Positions 9,130 through 17,227 of a DNA stretch of 64,000 nucleotides are shown here, one piece after another (the first letter of the stretch is position 1; each line of letters begins with the position of its first letter). The position numbers and the translations under genes are program-made. The notes under the pieces were generated by a model. It did not search any database. It had not been told where the DNA came from and saw only the letters and a list, made by a program, of their open reading frames with translations. The stretch is from Coriobacteriia bacterium (GTDB lineage: Bacteria > Actinomycetota > Coriobacteriia > Anaerosomatales > Anaerosomataceae): assembly GCA_030655755.1 (NCBI GenBank), contig JAUSOQ010000043.1:62001-126000 (forward strand), in the 5' to 3' direction.

Positions 9130-9211
9130 CCTTCTGTATACTGTCCCGAACACCAGGAGGTGGTCCTGCCGGCCGCCTCAAGATGCAATCGGCCGATAAG
9201 GGAATGGTGCC

Positions 9212-11089
9212 ATGCGACCGGTTCACATAACCGATACCACCTTGCGTGATGCGCATCAGTCGCTCTGGGCGACGCGCATGCAGCTGGCGGACATGCTGCC
9301 TATCTTGCCGAAGATGGATTCAGTAGGGTACTGGTCTTTGGAGGTCTGGGGCGGAGCTACGTTCGATGCGGCTCTACGCTTCTTGGACGAGAATCCGTGG
9401 GACCGCCTTCGCGTCATCAAACGTCACGTTCCCAAGACACCTCTACAGATGCTGCTTCGCGGGCAGAACCTTGTTGGCTACCATCACTACAGCGATGACA
9501 TCGTGCGCCGCTTCGTGCATGCGTCGAAGCGTAACGGCATCGACATCTTCCGTGTCTTCGACGCACTCAACGACCGTCGCAATCTGGAGACTTCCGCTGA
9601 AGCTGTCAAAGAGTGTGGCGGCCATCTTGAAGGCGCCATCAGCTATACCGTGAGTCCGGTGCACACGCTGGATAGCTACCTGGAATTCGCGCAGGAGCTC
9701 AAGGATATGGGCTCCGACACGATATGCGTGAAAGACATGGCGGGCATGCTCACGCCATTCCGTACCGAGAAACTGGTTCGTGCACTCAAGACTGAGATCG
9801 GTCTTCCGGTGCACGTCCATTGTCATTACATCGGTGGGATGGCGCCGATGAACTACCTCAAGGGCATCGAGGCGGGCGCGGACATCATCGACACGGCTGT
9901 CGTCGCGCTCGCATTCGGCAATAGCCAGCCTGCGGTCGAGATGATCGTCGCTGCACTCAAGGAGAGCCCCTACGACAGTGGTATAGACCTCGATCTGCTC
10001 TTCGAGATCGCCGAGTACTGGGAGGGTGTGCGCAAGCGCAAGAAGCTGAAGCGTGGCGTGACCTCGCTCATGCACATGGAGGTGTTCAGCCACCAAGTCC
10101 CGGGTGGTATGCTCTCAAACCTTGCAAGTCAACTGGAGCTTCAGAAGGCCTCTGACCGTATGCCCGACGTTCTGAAGGAGATCCCGAAAGTACGTGCCGA
10201 GGTCGGCTATCCGCCGCTCGTGACGCCGATGTCTCAGATCGTTGGTACGCAGGCTGTCATCAATGTCCTTACCGGGAAGCGCTGGGCGGTCATCCCACAG
10301 GAGATGAAGGACTACATAAAGGGTTACTACGGCAAGGCGCCCGGGCCTATGGATGATCTGATCGTCGCCAAGGTCCTGGGCGGCGAAGAGCCGCTCGGAT
10401 CCGACATCCGTCCCGGTTCGTTGGTCACGACCACGTACGAACAGATGGCCGAGGAGATCGGTGATCTGGCTCATTCGGAAGAGGACGTATTGATGTACGC
10501 TCTCTTCCCTAACGAAGCACGCGCATACCTGCAGACCCACCGGGAGGGTGCCGAGAAGGCGGTCTTCATGATGGGCGAAGAGGTCAACACTGTGATGGAG
10601 GAGGACGAGTCCGTGAACGTGGACCAGATTCGCGAGCTCATCAAGCTCGTTGAGACTTCAGATGTCAGTGAGGTCATCGTCGAGGAGGGCGATTCACGAA
10701 TCGTCGTTCGCAAGGGTGGTGCGAGTGGGACCTCGGTTCCTGCCACCCATGCTGCGACTACTACGTCGGCAGCCGAACCGATGCCCGCCAGCCCTGAATC
10801 GCCTCAAGTCGTAGAGAGTGGGGCCGCCTCCGTACGCCCGGTCACGTGGAAGACGGTCATCGCGCCCATGGTAGGCACGTTCTATCGGGCCGCCGCCCCC
10901 GCCGCCGATCCGTTCGTGAAGGTCGGTGACATGGTTGAAGAAGGCGAGCGCTTGTGCATCCTTGAGGCGATGAAGCTTATGAACGAGATCACCGCCGAGG
11001 AACCCGGCATCATCCGCGAGGTCGCCGTCGAGAACGCTCAGGCGGTCGAATACGGTACGGTGCTCTTCTACTACGAGCCGGGGGTCTAG
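9212..11089 (+). CDS. OadA/PycB-type carboxyltransferase fused to an AccB-type biotin carrier
   Basis: 625 residues. Residues 1 to about 300 form the HMGL-like carboxyltransferase barrel (DTTLRDAHQSLWATRM, VWGGATFD, CVKDMAGMLTP, metal-binding HVHCHY), followed by the conserved PYC/OADA domain to about 450. From about 467 the protein reads as a complete acetyl-CoA carboxylase carrier AccB: the N-terminal helix VDQIRELIKLVE with the strand after it, a Pro/Ala/Ser linker (about 503-540) and the biotinyl domain with EAMKLMNEI, the target lysine being about residue 588. It should move a carboxyl group between biotin and pyruvate/oxaloacetate. accC follows one base later, so the pair is probably a two-subunit pyruvate carboxylase, or a carrier also serving acetyl-CoA carboxylase. 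No membrane subunits of a decarboxylase pump are nearby. Confidence 0.88.
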   Translation: MRPVHITDTTLRDAHQSLWATRMQLADMLPILPKMDSVGYWSLEVWGGATFDAALRFLDENPWDRLRVIKRHVPKTPLQMLLRGQNLVGYHHYSDDIVRRFVHASKRNGIDIFRVFDALNDRRNLETSAEAVKECGGHLEGAISYTVSPVHTLDSYLEFAQELKDMGSDTICVKDMAGMLTPFRTEKLVRALKTEIGLPVHVHCHYIGGMAPMNYLKGIEAGADIIDTAVVALAFGNSQPAVEMIVAALKESPYDSGIDLDLLFEIAEYWEGVRKRKKLKRGVTSLMHMEVFSHQVPGGMLSNLASQLELQKASDRMPDVLKEIPKVRAEVGYPPLVTPMSQIVGTQAVINVLTGKRWAVIPQEMKDYIKGYYGKAPGPMDDLIVAKVLGGEEPLGSDIRPGSLVTTTYEQMAEEIGDLAHSEEDVLMYALFPNEARAYLQTHREGAEKAVFMMGEEVNTVMEEDESVNVDQIRELIKLVETSDVSEVIVEEGDSRIVVRKGGASGTSVPATHAATTTSAAEPMPASPESPQVVESGAASVRPVTWKTVIAPMVGTFYRAAAPAADPFVKVGDMVEEGERLCILEAMKLMNEITAEEPGIIREVAVENAQAVEYGTVLFYYEPGV

Positions 11090-11090
11090 T

Positions 11091-12506
11091 GTGCCGGATG
11101 CGATCCGCAAGCTTCTGATCGCGAACCGTGGAGAGGTAGCTCTTCGCGTCGTGCGTGCCTGCAAGGAAATGGGTATCGCCTCGGTCGCTGTGTATTCAGA
11201 GGCCGACCGTGACAGTCTGCATGCGCGTATGGCCGATGAGGCTGTCTGCATCGGTCCTGCTTCATCCGCGCAGAGCTATCTCAACATGCCGAACATCATT
11301 TCGGCCGCACTCGTAAAGGGTGCCGACGCTGTTCATCCCGGATATGGCTTTCTGGCTGAGAACGCTGCGTTCGCGCGCGCGTGCGGTGATTCAGGCCTGA
11401 TCTTCGTCGGGCCGTCGCCGGACGCTATCGAACGTATGGGTGACAAGGCGGTCGCGCGGCAGACGATGATCGCCGCAGGTGTGCCCTGTGTCCCGGGCAG
11501 TGAGGGCGCCGTTGAGACTGCCGACGAAGCTCTGGAGTTCGCGACGGAGGTCGGGTTCCCCGTGCTCATCAAGGCTGCGGCAGGCGGTGGTGGCAAGGGT
11601 ATGCGGGTCGCCAAGGACGAGAAAGAACTGCGGATGAACTTCGTTGCCGCCAAGACGGAAGCGGCCGCTTCGTTCGGCAACGACACCGTCTATATCGAGA
11701 AGTACCTCTCTCGGTCTCGCCACGTCGAGATACAGGTGCTGGCCGACTCGCACGGCAACGCAGTCCACCTGTTCGAACGTGACTGTTCCGTGCAGCGCCG
11801 CCATCAGAAGCTCATCGAGGAGGCGCCGTCGTCGGCTCTTACCCCTGCACTTCGCGCCGAGATGGGCATCGCCGCGCTCAAGGCCGTAAGAGCGGTCGAC
11901 TACGTGAACGCCGGCACGGTCGAGTTCCTTCTCGACGAGGACGGCTCGTTCTACTTCATGGAGATGAACACGCGTGTCCAGGTCGAACATACGGTGACCG
12001 AACAGATCACCGGCATCGACATCATCAAAGAGCAGATACGCATCGCGTCCGGTGAGCCCATGCGCCACACCCGGCAAGAGGACATCGTCCTGCGCGGTCA
12101 CGCGATCGAGTTCCGCATCAACGCCGAGGATCCGTTCGCGAACTTCCGGCCACACCCTGGCCGGGTGGAGCTCTTCAACGTTCCGGGCGGATTCGGTGTC
12201 CGTGTGGATAGTCACCTCTACTCGGGATACACTGTGCCTCCGTATTACGACTCCTTGCTTGCGAAGCTCATCGTTTGGGGTGAGACGCGTGAGGATGCGG
12301 TCGCGCGAGCACGTCGTGCGCTCGATGAGTTCATCGTGCTCGGCATACCCACCACGATCCCGTTCCACCAGTATGTCGTGGACAACGAGTACTTCATGCG
12401 CGGGGAGGTCTATACTGACTTCGTGGAGCGTCACGCGGCGATCGAGGACGTAGAAGCGCACGCAACCGGCACGATGAAGGTCGATAAGGAGGCGAGCGAT
12501 GTCTGA
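11091..12506 (+). CDS. accC: Biotin carboxylase
   Basis: 471 residues, GTG start. ATP-grasp enzyme that carboxylates biotin on a carrier protein using ATP and bicarbonate. N-terminal domain begins KLLIANRGEVALRVVRACKE; the glycine-rich ATP lid is KAAAGGGGKGMR (about 162-173); catalytic stretch ERDCSVQRRHQKLIEE and EMNTRVQVEHTVTE follow. It would serve the biotin domain encoded by the gene before it; in methanogens the equivalent pair is PycA/PycB. In Firmicutes the same place holds accB-accC of acetyl-CoA carboxylase. No accA or accD is in the window. It overlaps the next gene by 8 bases. Confidence 0.94.
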   Translation: MPDAIRKLLIANRGEVALRVVRACKEMGIASVAVYSEADRDSLHARMADEAVCIGPASSAQSYLNMPNIISAALVKGADAVHPGYGFLAENAAFARACGDSGLIFVGPSPDAIERMGDKAVARQTMIAAGVPCVPGSEGAVETADEALEFATEVGFPVLIKAAAGGGGKGMRVAKDEKELRMNFVAAKTEAAASFGNDTVYIEKYLSRSRHVEIQVLADSHGNAVHLFERDCSVQRRHQKLIEEAPSSALTPALRAEMGIAALKAVRAVDYVNAGTVEFLLDEDGSFYFMEMNTRVQVEHTVTEQITGIDIIKEQIRIASGEPMRHTRQEDIVLRGHAIEFRINAEDPFANFRPHPGRVELFNVPGGFGVRVDSHLYSGYTVPPYYDSLLAKLIVWGETREDAVARARRALDEFIVLGIPTTIPFHQYVVDNEYFMRGEVYTDFVERHAAIEDVEAHATGTMKVDKEASDV

Positions 12507-12843
12507 CGAGATCCGACTTGAGGGGCTCGGTGTCGCACCGGGCGTTTTGGAGACCATCGCCGCTCTTGCAACCCAAAGCGTCGATGGCGTGGCACACATT
12601 CCCGGGCCCCAGGGTCTTGCGGGGCTCGTTCCGAAGAGCGGTGCTCGCGGCGTGACCGTCAGTGTCATCGAAGACGGTTCGTTGCACGTCGTACTCCACC
12701 TGACGGTGTGCTACGGCACGCCGTTGCGCGACGTGGCAACGGCCGTCCAGCGTGCGGTGGGAGATGCCTTGTTGACCCAGACCGGGCAGCAGGTCTCGGC
12801 GGTGGATGTCTTCATCGATGACATTCAATTCGAAGAGCAGTAG
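12499..12843 (+). CDS. Asp23/Gls24 family envelope stress response protein
   Basis: 114 residues with the Asp23/Gls24 pattern: GVAPGVLETIAALATQSVDGVA at the N-terminus and ending with VDVFIDDIQFEE. The homologous gene (amaP/yqhY neighbourhood) lies between accC and nusB in Firmicutes, exactly as here. The family is cytoplasmic and linked to envelope stress and membrane homeostasis; YqhY of Bacillus has been connected with control of acetyl-CoA carboxylase. Start overlaps accC by 8 bases, preceded by AAGGAGG. Confidence 0.88.
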   Translation: MSDEIRLEGLGVAPGVLETIAALATQSVDGVAHIPGPQGLAGLVPKSGARGVTVSVIEDGSLHVVLHLTVCYGTPLRDVATAVQRAVGDALLTQTGQQVSAVDVFIDDIQFEEQ

Positions 12844-12864
12844 CGTCGCAACGGTGTGCAAGTG

Positions 12865-13314
12865 ATGCTTGAGAGAACCAGAGCGCGCCGTCAGGCGCTG
12901 CAGATGCTCTACCAGCGGGAGATGACCGGTGACGACGTCGCCCGTATCCTCGCTGAGGGGTCGTACAACGACGAGGACGGCGAACCCTCTGATTACTCGC
13001 GTCTGCTTGCGTTGCAGACCGAAGAGCATCTCGATCAGATCGACGCGGAGATCGAGGGGACGTCAGAGAACTGGTCATTGATCCGGATGCCGTTCGTGGA
13101 CCGGAACATCCTGCGCCTCGCGGTGTATGAGATCGTGTTCGAAGCTGATATCCCTGACTCGGTCGCCATCAACGAGGCGATAGAGATGGCCAAGCTCTAC
13201 GGCGGCGAGGACTCCTCGAAGTTCGTCAACGGCGTGCTCGGCAGGATCGCGGAACGTCATGCAGTCGATGACGTGGTGGCGGACGCGGCGCCTGAAGACA
13301 AGGGAGCGGAATGA
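12865..13314 (+). CDS. nusB: Transcription antitermination factor NusB
   Basis: About 149 residues from the ATG at 12865; GTG codons at 12862 and 12856 are alternative starts and the ribosome site is weak, so the start is uncertain by a few residues. NusB binds boxA RNA with NusE (ribosomal protein S10) in rRNA antitermination. Family features: ERTRARRQALQMLYQREMTG at the start and RMPFVDRNILRLAVYEI, then VAINEAIEMAKLYGGEDSSKFVNGVLG, the classical C-terminal signature. A charged tail rich in Asp/Ala follows. xseB begins 3 bases later. Confidence 0.93.
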   Translation: MLERTRARRQALQMLYQREMTGDDVARILAEGSYNDEDGEPSDYSRLLALQTEEHLDQIDAEIEGTSENWSLIRMPFVDRNILRLAVYEIVFEADIPDSVAINEAIEMAKLYGGEDSSKFVNGVLGRIAERHAVDDVVADAAPEDKGAE

Positions 13315-13317
13315 CGC

Positions 13318-13578
13318 ATGGCTGACGAGCGCTACACATTCGAACAGGCACGCCTCCGTCTGGAGGAGATCGCGGTCCAGGCTCGCAAGAAGGACACCAC
13401 GCTCGAGAAGAGCCTGGATCTCCTTGAGGAGGGGGCACGGCTTGCGCTCATGTGCACGGAACTCGTCGACCACACCGACTTCGGCGATACAGCACAGACA
13501 CCTGTCGATCTGGAGCCTGAGGTGACTTCCGATGGAGAGCCAACGGAGTCTGAAGACGAGGAGCCCTCGACACCGTAA
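13318..13578 (+). CDS. xseB: Exodeoxyribonuclease VII small subunit
   Basis: 86 residues. The small helical subunit XseB assembles with XseA into a nuclease that degrades single-stranded DNA. The helix pair TFEQARLRLEEIAVQ and LEKSLDLLEEGARLALMC is the family core (residues 7-50); the acidic C-terminal tail is poorly conserved. It sits in the standard nusB-...-xseB-dxs order, but xseA, folD and ispA, which usually lie here, are absent. Confidence 0.85.
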   Translation: MADERYTFEQARLRLEEIAVQARKKDTTLEKSLDLLEEGARLALMCTELVDHTDFGDTAQTPVDLEPEVTSDGEPTESEDEEPSTP

Positions 13579-13614
13579 CGGCAGCGTGACGGTACCACTG
13601 AGCACCAGATCGCG

Positions 13615-13623
13615 TGATACGAT
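13615..13623 (+). promoter_or_regulatory. Candidate extended -10 promoter for dxs
   Basis: TGATACGAT (TG, one base, TACGAT) lies about 50 bases before the dxs start in the short gap after xseB. No convincing -35 at 17 bp. Confidence 0.3.
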
Positions 13624-13674
13624 GGTGCCCGCGGGAGACCGCCCGAACCAACCGACAAGCAGGAGTTGTTGCCG

Positions 13675-15618
13675 TTGAGCGCTGAGCGTCTCCTGGACTC
13701 CATCGAAACGCCGAGTGATCTCAAGCCTCTCGATGCAGGACAGCTCCGGCAGTTGGCTGCCGAGATCCGAGAAGAGCTGATCAAGACTGTCGCCGTGACC
13801 GGTGGCCATCTGGCGCCCAATCTCGGTGTCGTTGAACTGACGCTCGGGCTGCATCGAGCACTGGACTGTCCAGTCGACAAGATCGTGTGGGACGTCGGTC
13901 ACCAGTCCTACGTACACAAACTCGTCACCGGTCGCCGGGAGCGTTTTGGCACGTTGCGTACGTATGGCGGGGTTTGTGGTTTTCCAAAGCGAAGTGAGAG
14001 CCCCTACGACGTTCATGATGCCGGGCACGCAAGCAACTCGATCTCTGTCGCGCTCGGTCTGGCATGCGCCCGTGACGTGGTGGGCGGCGATGAGACCGTG
14101 GTCGCAGTCATCGGTGACGGTGCGCTCACCGGCGGCATGGCCTTCGAGGCGCTGAACCAGGCGGGTCATCTCGGCACGCGCCTGATCATCTTGCTGAACG
14201 ATAACGAGATGTCGATCGCTCCCAACGTCGGCGCCATATCGAGCTATCTGGCCCGTGTACGCTTGGACCGGCGATACCGTCGGTTGAGAGATGATGTCGA
14301 GTCCGCATTGGGCAAGACGAAGATCGGTGCGGCGATGGTCGCAGCCGGCGAGGCGGCAAAAGAATCCGTGAAGCAGTTGCTCGTCCCGGGCATGCTCTTC
14401 GAGGAGCTCGGCATAAAATACGTCGGCCCGATCGATGGTCATGACGTGCAGCAGGTGCAGAACGCCATCATGTGGGCGAAGCAGAACGATGGCCCCGTGA
14501 TCGTCCATGCGGTGACGCGCAAGGGCATGGGGTACGCACACGCCGAAGACCGCCCGGACACCTTCCATGGCATCAGTCCGTTCTCTATAGAGACGGGGAA
14601 GGTCAACGGTTCCGGCGGTGCGATGTCTTTCACTGACGTATTCGGCATCTCGCTGGTGAAAGAAGCCGCAGCCGACGATCGTATCGTCGCGATCACCGCT
14701 GCAATGCCAGCCGGTACGGGGCTTACGCAGTTCTCTGAGTCGTACCCGAACCGCTTCTACGACGTTGGGATCGCCGAGCAGCACGCGGTCGGGCTGGCGG
14801 CTGGTCTTGCCCACGGTGGGCTTCTGCCTGTCGTCGCTATCTACTCGACGTTCATGCAGCGCGCGTTCGACCAGGTGATCGAAGATGTCGCGCTCCAAGA
14901 CCTCCATGTCGTGTTCGCGCTCGATCGTGCCGGACTGGTGGGAGAGGACGGTCCCACGCATCACGGGGTGTTCGATCTCACATTCATGCGGGCTGTGCCT
15001 AATCTCATGATCATGGCTCCCGCCGATGAGGCAGAGCTCACGAACATGCTGCACACCGCGCTGAAGGCGGACGGTCCCGTTGTGATCCGCTATCCACGCG
15101 GCAAAGGCGCCGGTGTCCCGCTTCCCGAGAGCCCCGTGGTATTGGAGGCCGGGAGGGCGGAGACGCGTCGGGACGGTGACGATATCTCGCTGCTTGCCGT
15201 GGGTCGCATGGTCGGTGTCGCCGAGAAGGCTGCGTCGCTTCTTGCCGAGGATGGCGTCAGCGCCGCGGTGGTGAACATGCGATGGGTCAAGCCGATCGAT
15301 CTCGAAGCGGTGGGCGTAGCCGCGCGACACCGGCTCGTCGTCGTGATCGAGGAGAACAGCATCCTCGGCGGAATGGGCGCCGCTGTTTTGGAAGCGATAT
15401 CGGACTTGGGCGCCGACGTACCCGTTCTGCGCCTTGCAGTGCCGGACTGTTTCGTGACGCATGGGGCGACTGACCGGCTGCTGGCCGAGGTGGGGCTGAC
15501 TCCTGAAGGAGTCCGAGGTGCAGTGCTCGGTCGTCTGATGGACCTGGGTGGCGGCACCACCGTCTCGACGAAGGGTCTTACGTATGAGCGGGAATCGGAT
15601 CGACCTCACTCTCGTTGA
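13675..15618 (+). CDS. dxs: 1-deoxy-D-xylulose-5-phosphate synthase
   Basis: 647 residues from the TTG at 13675, chosen because AGGAG (13661-13665) then has a 9-base spacing; TTG codons at 13666 and 13669 are in frame but too close to it. The enzyme condenses pyruvate and glyceraldehyde 3-phosphate with thiamine diphosphate, the first step of the MEP isoprenoid pathway that supplies undecaprenyl phosphate. Motifs: VGHQSYVHK, the thiamine diphosphate fold GDGALTGGMAFEALN (about 142-156), DVGIAEQHAVGLAAGLA with the catalytic Glu, and DRAGLVGEDGPTHHG. Its 3' end overlaps tlyA by 35 bases. Confidence 0.96.
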   Translation: MSAERLLDSIETPSDLKPLDAGQLRQLAAEIREELIKTVAVTGGHLAPNLGVVELTLGLHRALDCPVDKIVWDVGHQSYVHKLVTGRRERFGTLRTYGGVCGFPKRSESPYDVHDAGHASNSISVALGLACARDVVGGDETVVAVIGDGALTGGMAFEALNQAGHLGTRLIILLNDNEMSIAPNVGAISSYLARVRLDRRYRRLRDDVESALGKTKIGAAMVAAGEAAKESVKQLLVPGMLFEELGIKYVGPIDGHDVQQVQNAIMWAKQNDGPVIVHAVTRKGMGYAHAEDRPDTFHGISPFSIETGKVNGSGGAMSFTDVFGISLVKEAAADDRIVAITAAMPAGTGLTQFSESYPNRFYDVGIAEQHAVGLAAGLAHGGLLPVVAIYSTFMQRAFDQVIEDVALQDLHVVFALDRAGLVGEDGPTHHGVFDLTFMRAVPNLMIMAPADEAELTNMLHTALKADGPVVIRYPRGKGAGVPLPESPVVLEAGRAETRRDGDDISLLAVGRMVGVAEKAASLLAEDGVSAAVVNMRWVKPIDLEAVGVAARHRLVVVIEENSILGGMGAAVLEAISDLGADVPVLRLAVPDCFVTHGATDRLLAEVGLTPEGVRGAVLGRLMDLGGGTTVSTKGLTYERESDRPHSR

Positions 15619-16375
15619 TCGTGGATTCTTCACGTCGTGTGAGAAGGCCCGCGCCGCCGTTCTCGCCGGTGAGGTCAAGGTCGACGGTCACACAGTCACC
15701 AAGGCCGGACATGCGGTCTCCTCAGAGGCCATCATCGAAGTTGCCGCGGCGCGGCGTTTCGTGTCGCGTGGCGGACACAAGCTCGAGGGAGCTCTGGATA
15801 CCTTCGGTCTGGATGTCAACGGACTCCGAGCGCTTGACGTGGGTGCTTCCACAGGTGGGTTCACTGATTGTCTCCTGAAGCGGGGTGCTGTTTCTGTGGT
15901 TGCAGTCGACGTTGGCTACGGCCAGCTCGCTTGGGAGTTGCGCCAAGATCCACGGGTCGCCGTCTTCGAACGCACCAACATCAGACACGTCGATGCTGCC
16001 TCCATCGGCGCTCCGTTCGATGTGGTGGTGATCGACGTTTCTTTCATCGGACTGTCGAAGGTGCTTCCGAACGTGATCCCGCTTGTTGCCGAGAGCGGTT
16101 CGATTCTCGCTTTGGTTAAGCCGCAGTTCGAAGCCGGGAAAGGTCGTGTCGGTAAAAAGGGAGTAGTCCGTGATCCCGCGATCCACGAGAGCGTCCTCAT
16201 CGGTGTCGTTGACGGTGTACATGAGTTGGGATGGCGGACGTGCGGTCTCACGTGGTCGCCTATCAAAGGACCCGAAGGTAACATAGAGTTCTGGGCATGG
16301 ATTGCCCGTGACGGCGACGCCAAGATCGATTGCGGCGACGTCGTCACGAGGGCACACGAGACGTTAGGGGAGTGA
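15584..16375 (+). CDS. tlyA: TlyA family 2'-O-ribose rRNA methyltransferase
   Basis: 263 residues from the ATG at 15584; the frame is open upstream inside dxs but family sequence begins with RIDLTLVDRGFFTSCEKAR. Residues about 5-65 are an S4-like RNA-binding domain, then a Rossmann methyltransferase: LDVGASTGGFTDCLLKRGA (SAM motif I, about 86-104), VVVIDVSFIGL and LVKPQFEAGKG. TlyA of Mycobacterium methylates 16S and 23S rRNA and gives capreomycin sensitivity. The order tlyA-nadK-recN matches Mycobacterium. Confidence 0.94.
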   Translation: MSGNRIDLTLVDRGFFTSCEKARAAVLAGEVKVDGHTVTKAGHAVSSEAIIEVAAARRFVSRGGHKLEGALDTFGLDVNGLRALDVGASTGGFTDCLLKRGAVSVVAVDVGYGQLAWELRQDPRVAVFERTNIRHVDAASIGAPFDVVVIDVSFIGLSKVLPNVIPLVAESGSILALVKPQFEAGKGRVGKKGVVRDPAIHESVLIGVVDGVHELGWRTCGLTWSPIKGPEGNIEFWAWIARDGDAKIDCGDVVTRAHETLGE

Positions 16376-16376
16376 C

Positions 16377-17225
16377 GTGCGCGTACTGTTGGTGCCGAAC
16401 CCGGCCAACCCAAGATCGGTCGAAGCGACCGCACGCACGGCCACCTGGCTCTTGGCACAGGGATACGAGGCCGTTCTGGTCACCGAAGATGCGGAGGCAT
16501 GTGGTCTCGCTGATCACGGTGTCACGCGAGTGGACCTTGGCGAGCCGGAACTTGTCGTAGCGCTCGGCGGGGACGGGACGATCCTCAAGGCGGTTCATCT
16601 GCTCGACGATATAGATGCTCCCATTCTCGGCGTCAATCTCGGGCGCTTGGGGTTTTTGTCCGGAGCCGACGGTGATGAGCTTTCCGAAGCGCTTGCGTCT
16701 GCGCTCGCCGGTGATGTCAAGGTCGAGCGACGGCAGACACTTTCGGCCACTGTGGACATCGGAGGACGTCATGTGGGTGTCTACCAGGCGCTCAACGAGG
16801 TCTTCGTGGGTCGTGGCTCGGCTGCCAGGCCGGTCGATCTTCAGGTGGACGTGAATGGTGTCACAATAGGGCGCTACGTGGCCGACGGCGTCATCATCGC
16901 AACACCCACGGGGTCGACAGCATACTCGCTGTCCGTTGGCGGGCCACTTGTCTCTCCGGATGTGCGTGGGATGATCATCTGTCCTGTGGCGCCGCATACA
17001 TTGAATGCACGGGCGATGGTCGTGGGACCAGGTGACTGCGTCGAGATCACGTGTCCCGATCCTCAGCGTTGCGGCGCATGCGTCACCGTCGATGGCGACC
17101 AGGTGCCCTGTCGGACGGTTCTCGATGGTGTACGTGTCGTTGTAGGTGAGCACGACGTGCGCCTGCTGCGCCTTGATGGTCGGGGTTTCTTCGATGTCCT
17201 CTCGACGACATTTCTTCGGAGCTGA
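16377..17225 (+). CDS. nadK: NAD kinase
   Basis: 282 residues, GTG start one base after tlyA. Phosphorylates NAD to NADP. The family motifs are all present: ALGGDGTILKAVHLL (about 60-74), NLGRLGFL, NEVFVGRG, and the TPTGSTAYSLSVGGP loop (about 177-191). The C-terminal beta-sandwich is complete. Actinobacterial genomes commonly have this gene (ppnK) between tlyA and recN. Confidence 0.96.
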   Translation: MRVLLVPNPANPRSVEATARTATWLLAQGYEAVLVTEDAEACGLADHGVTRVDLGEPELVVALGGDGTILKAVHLLDDIDAPILGVNLGRLGFLSGADGDELSEALASALAGDVKVERRQTLSATVDIGGRHVGVYQALNEVFVGRGSAARPVDLQVDVNGVTIGRYVADGVIIATPTGSTAYSLSVGGPLVSPDVRGMIICPVAPHTLNARAMVVGPGDCVEITCPDPQRCGACVTVDGDQVPCRTVLDGVRVVVGEHDVRLLRLDGRGFFDVLSTTFLRS

Positions 17226-17227
17226 CC

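Noticed and set aside
11391-12668. 425-codon open frame on the - strand across accC
   Set aside because: Antisense of accC and the Asp23 gene, which have full family motifs and operon spacing.
13075-15678. 867-codon open frame on the - strand across nusB, xseB and dxs
   Set aside because: It is the antisense of strongly supported genes; the translation is rich in His/Arg/Asp without domains, the usual product of high-GC codon bias.
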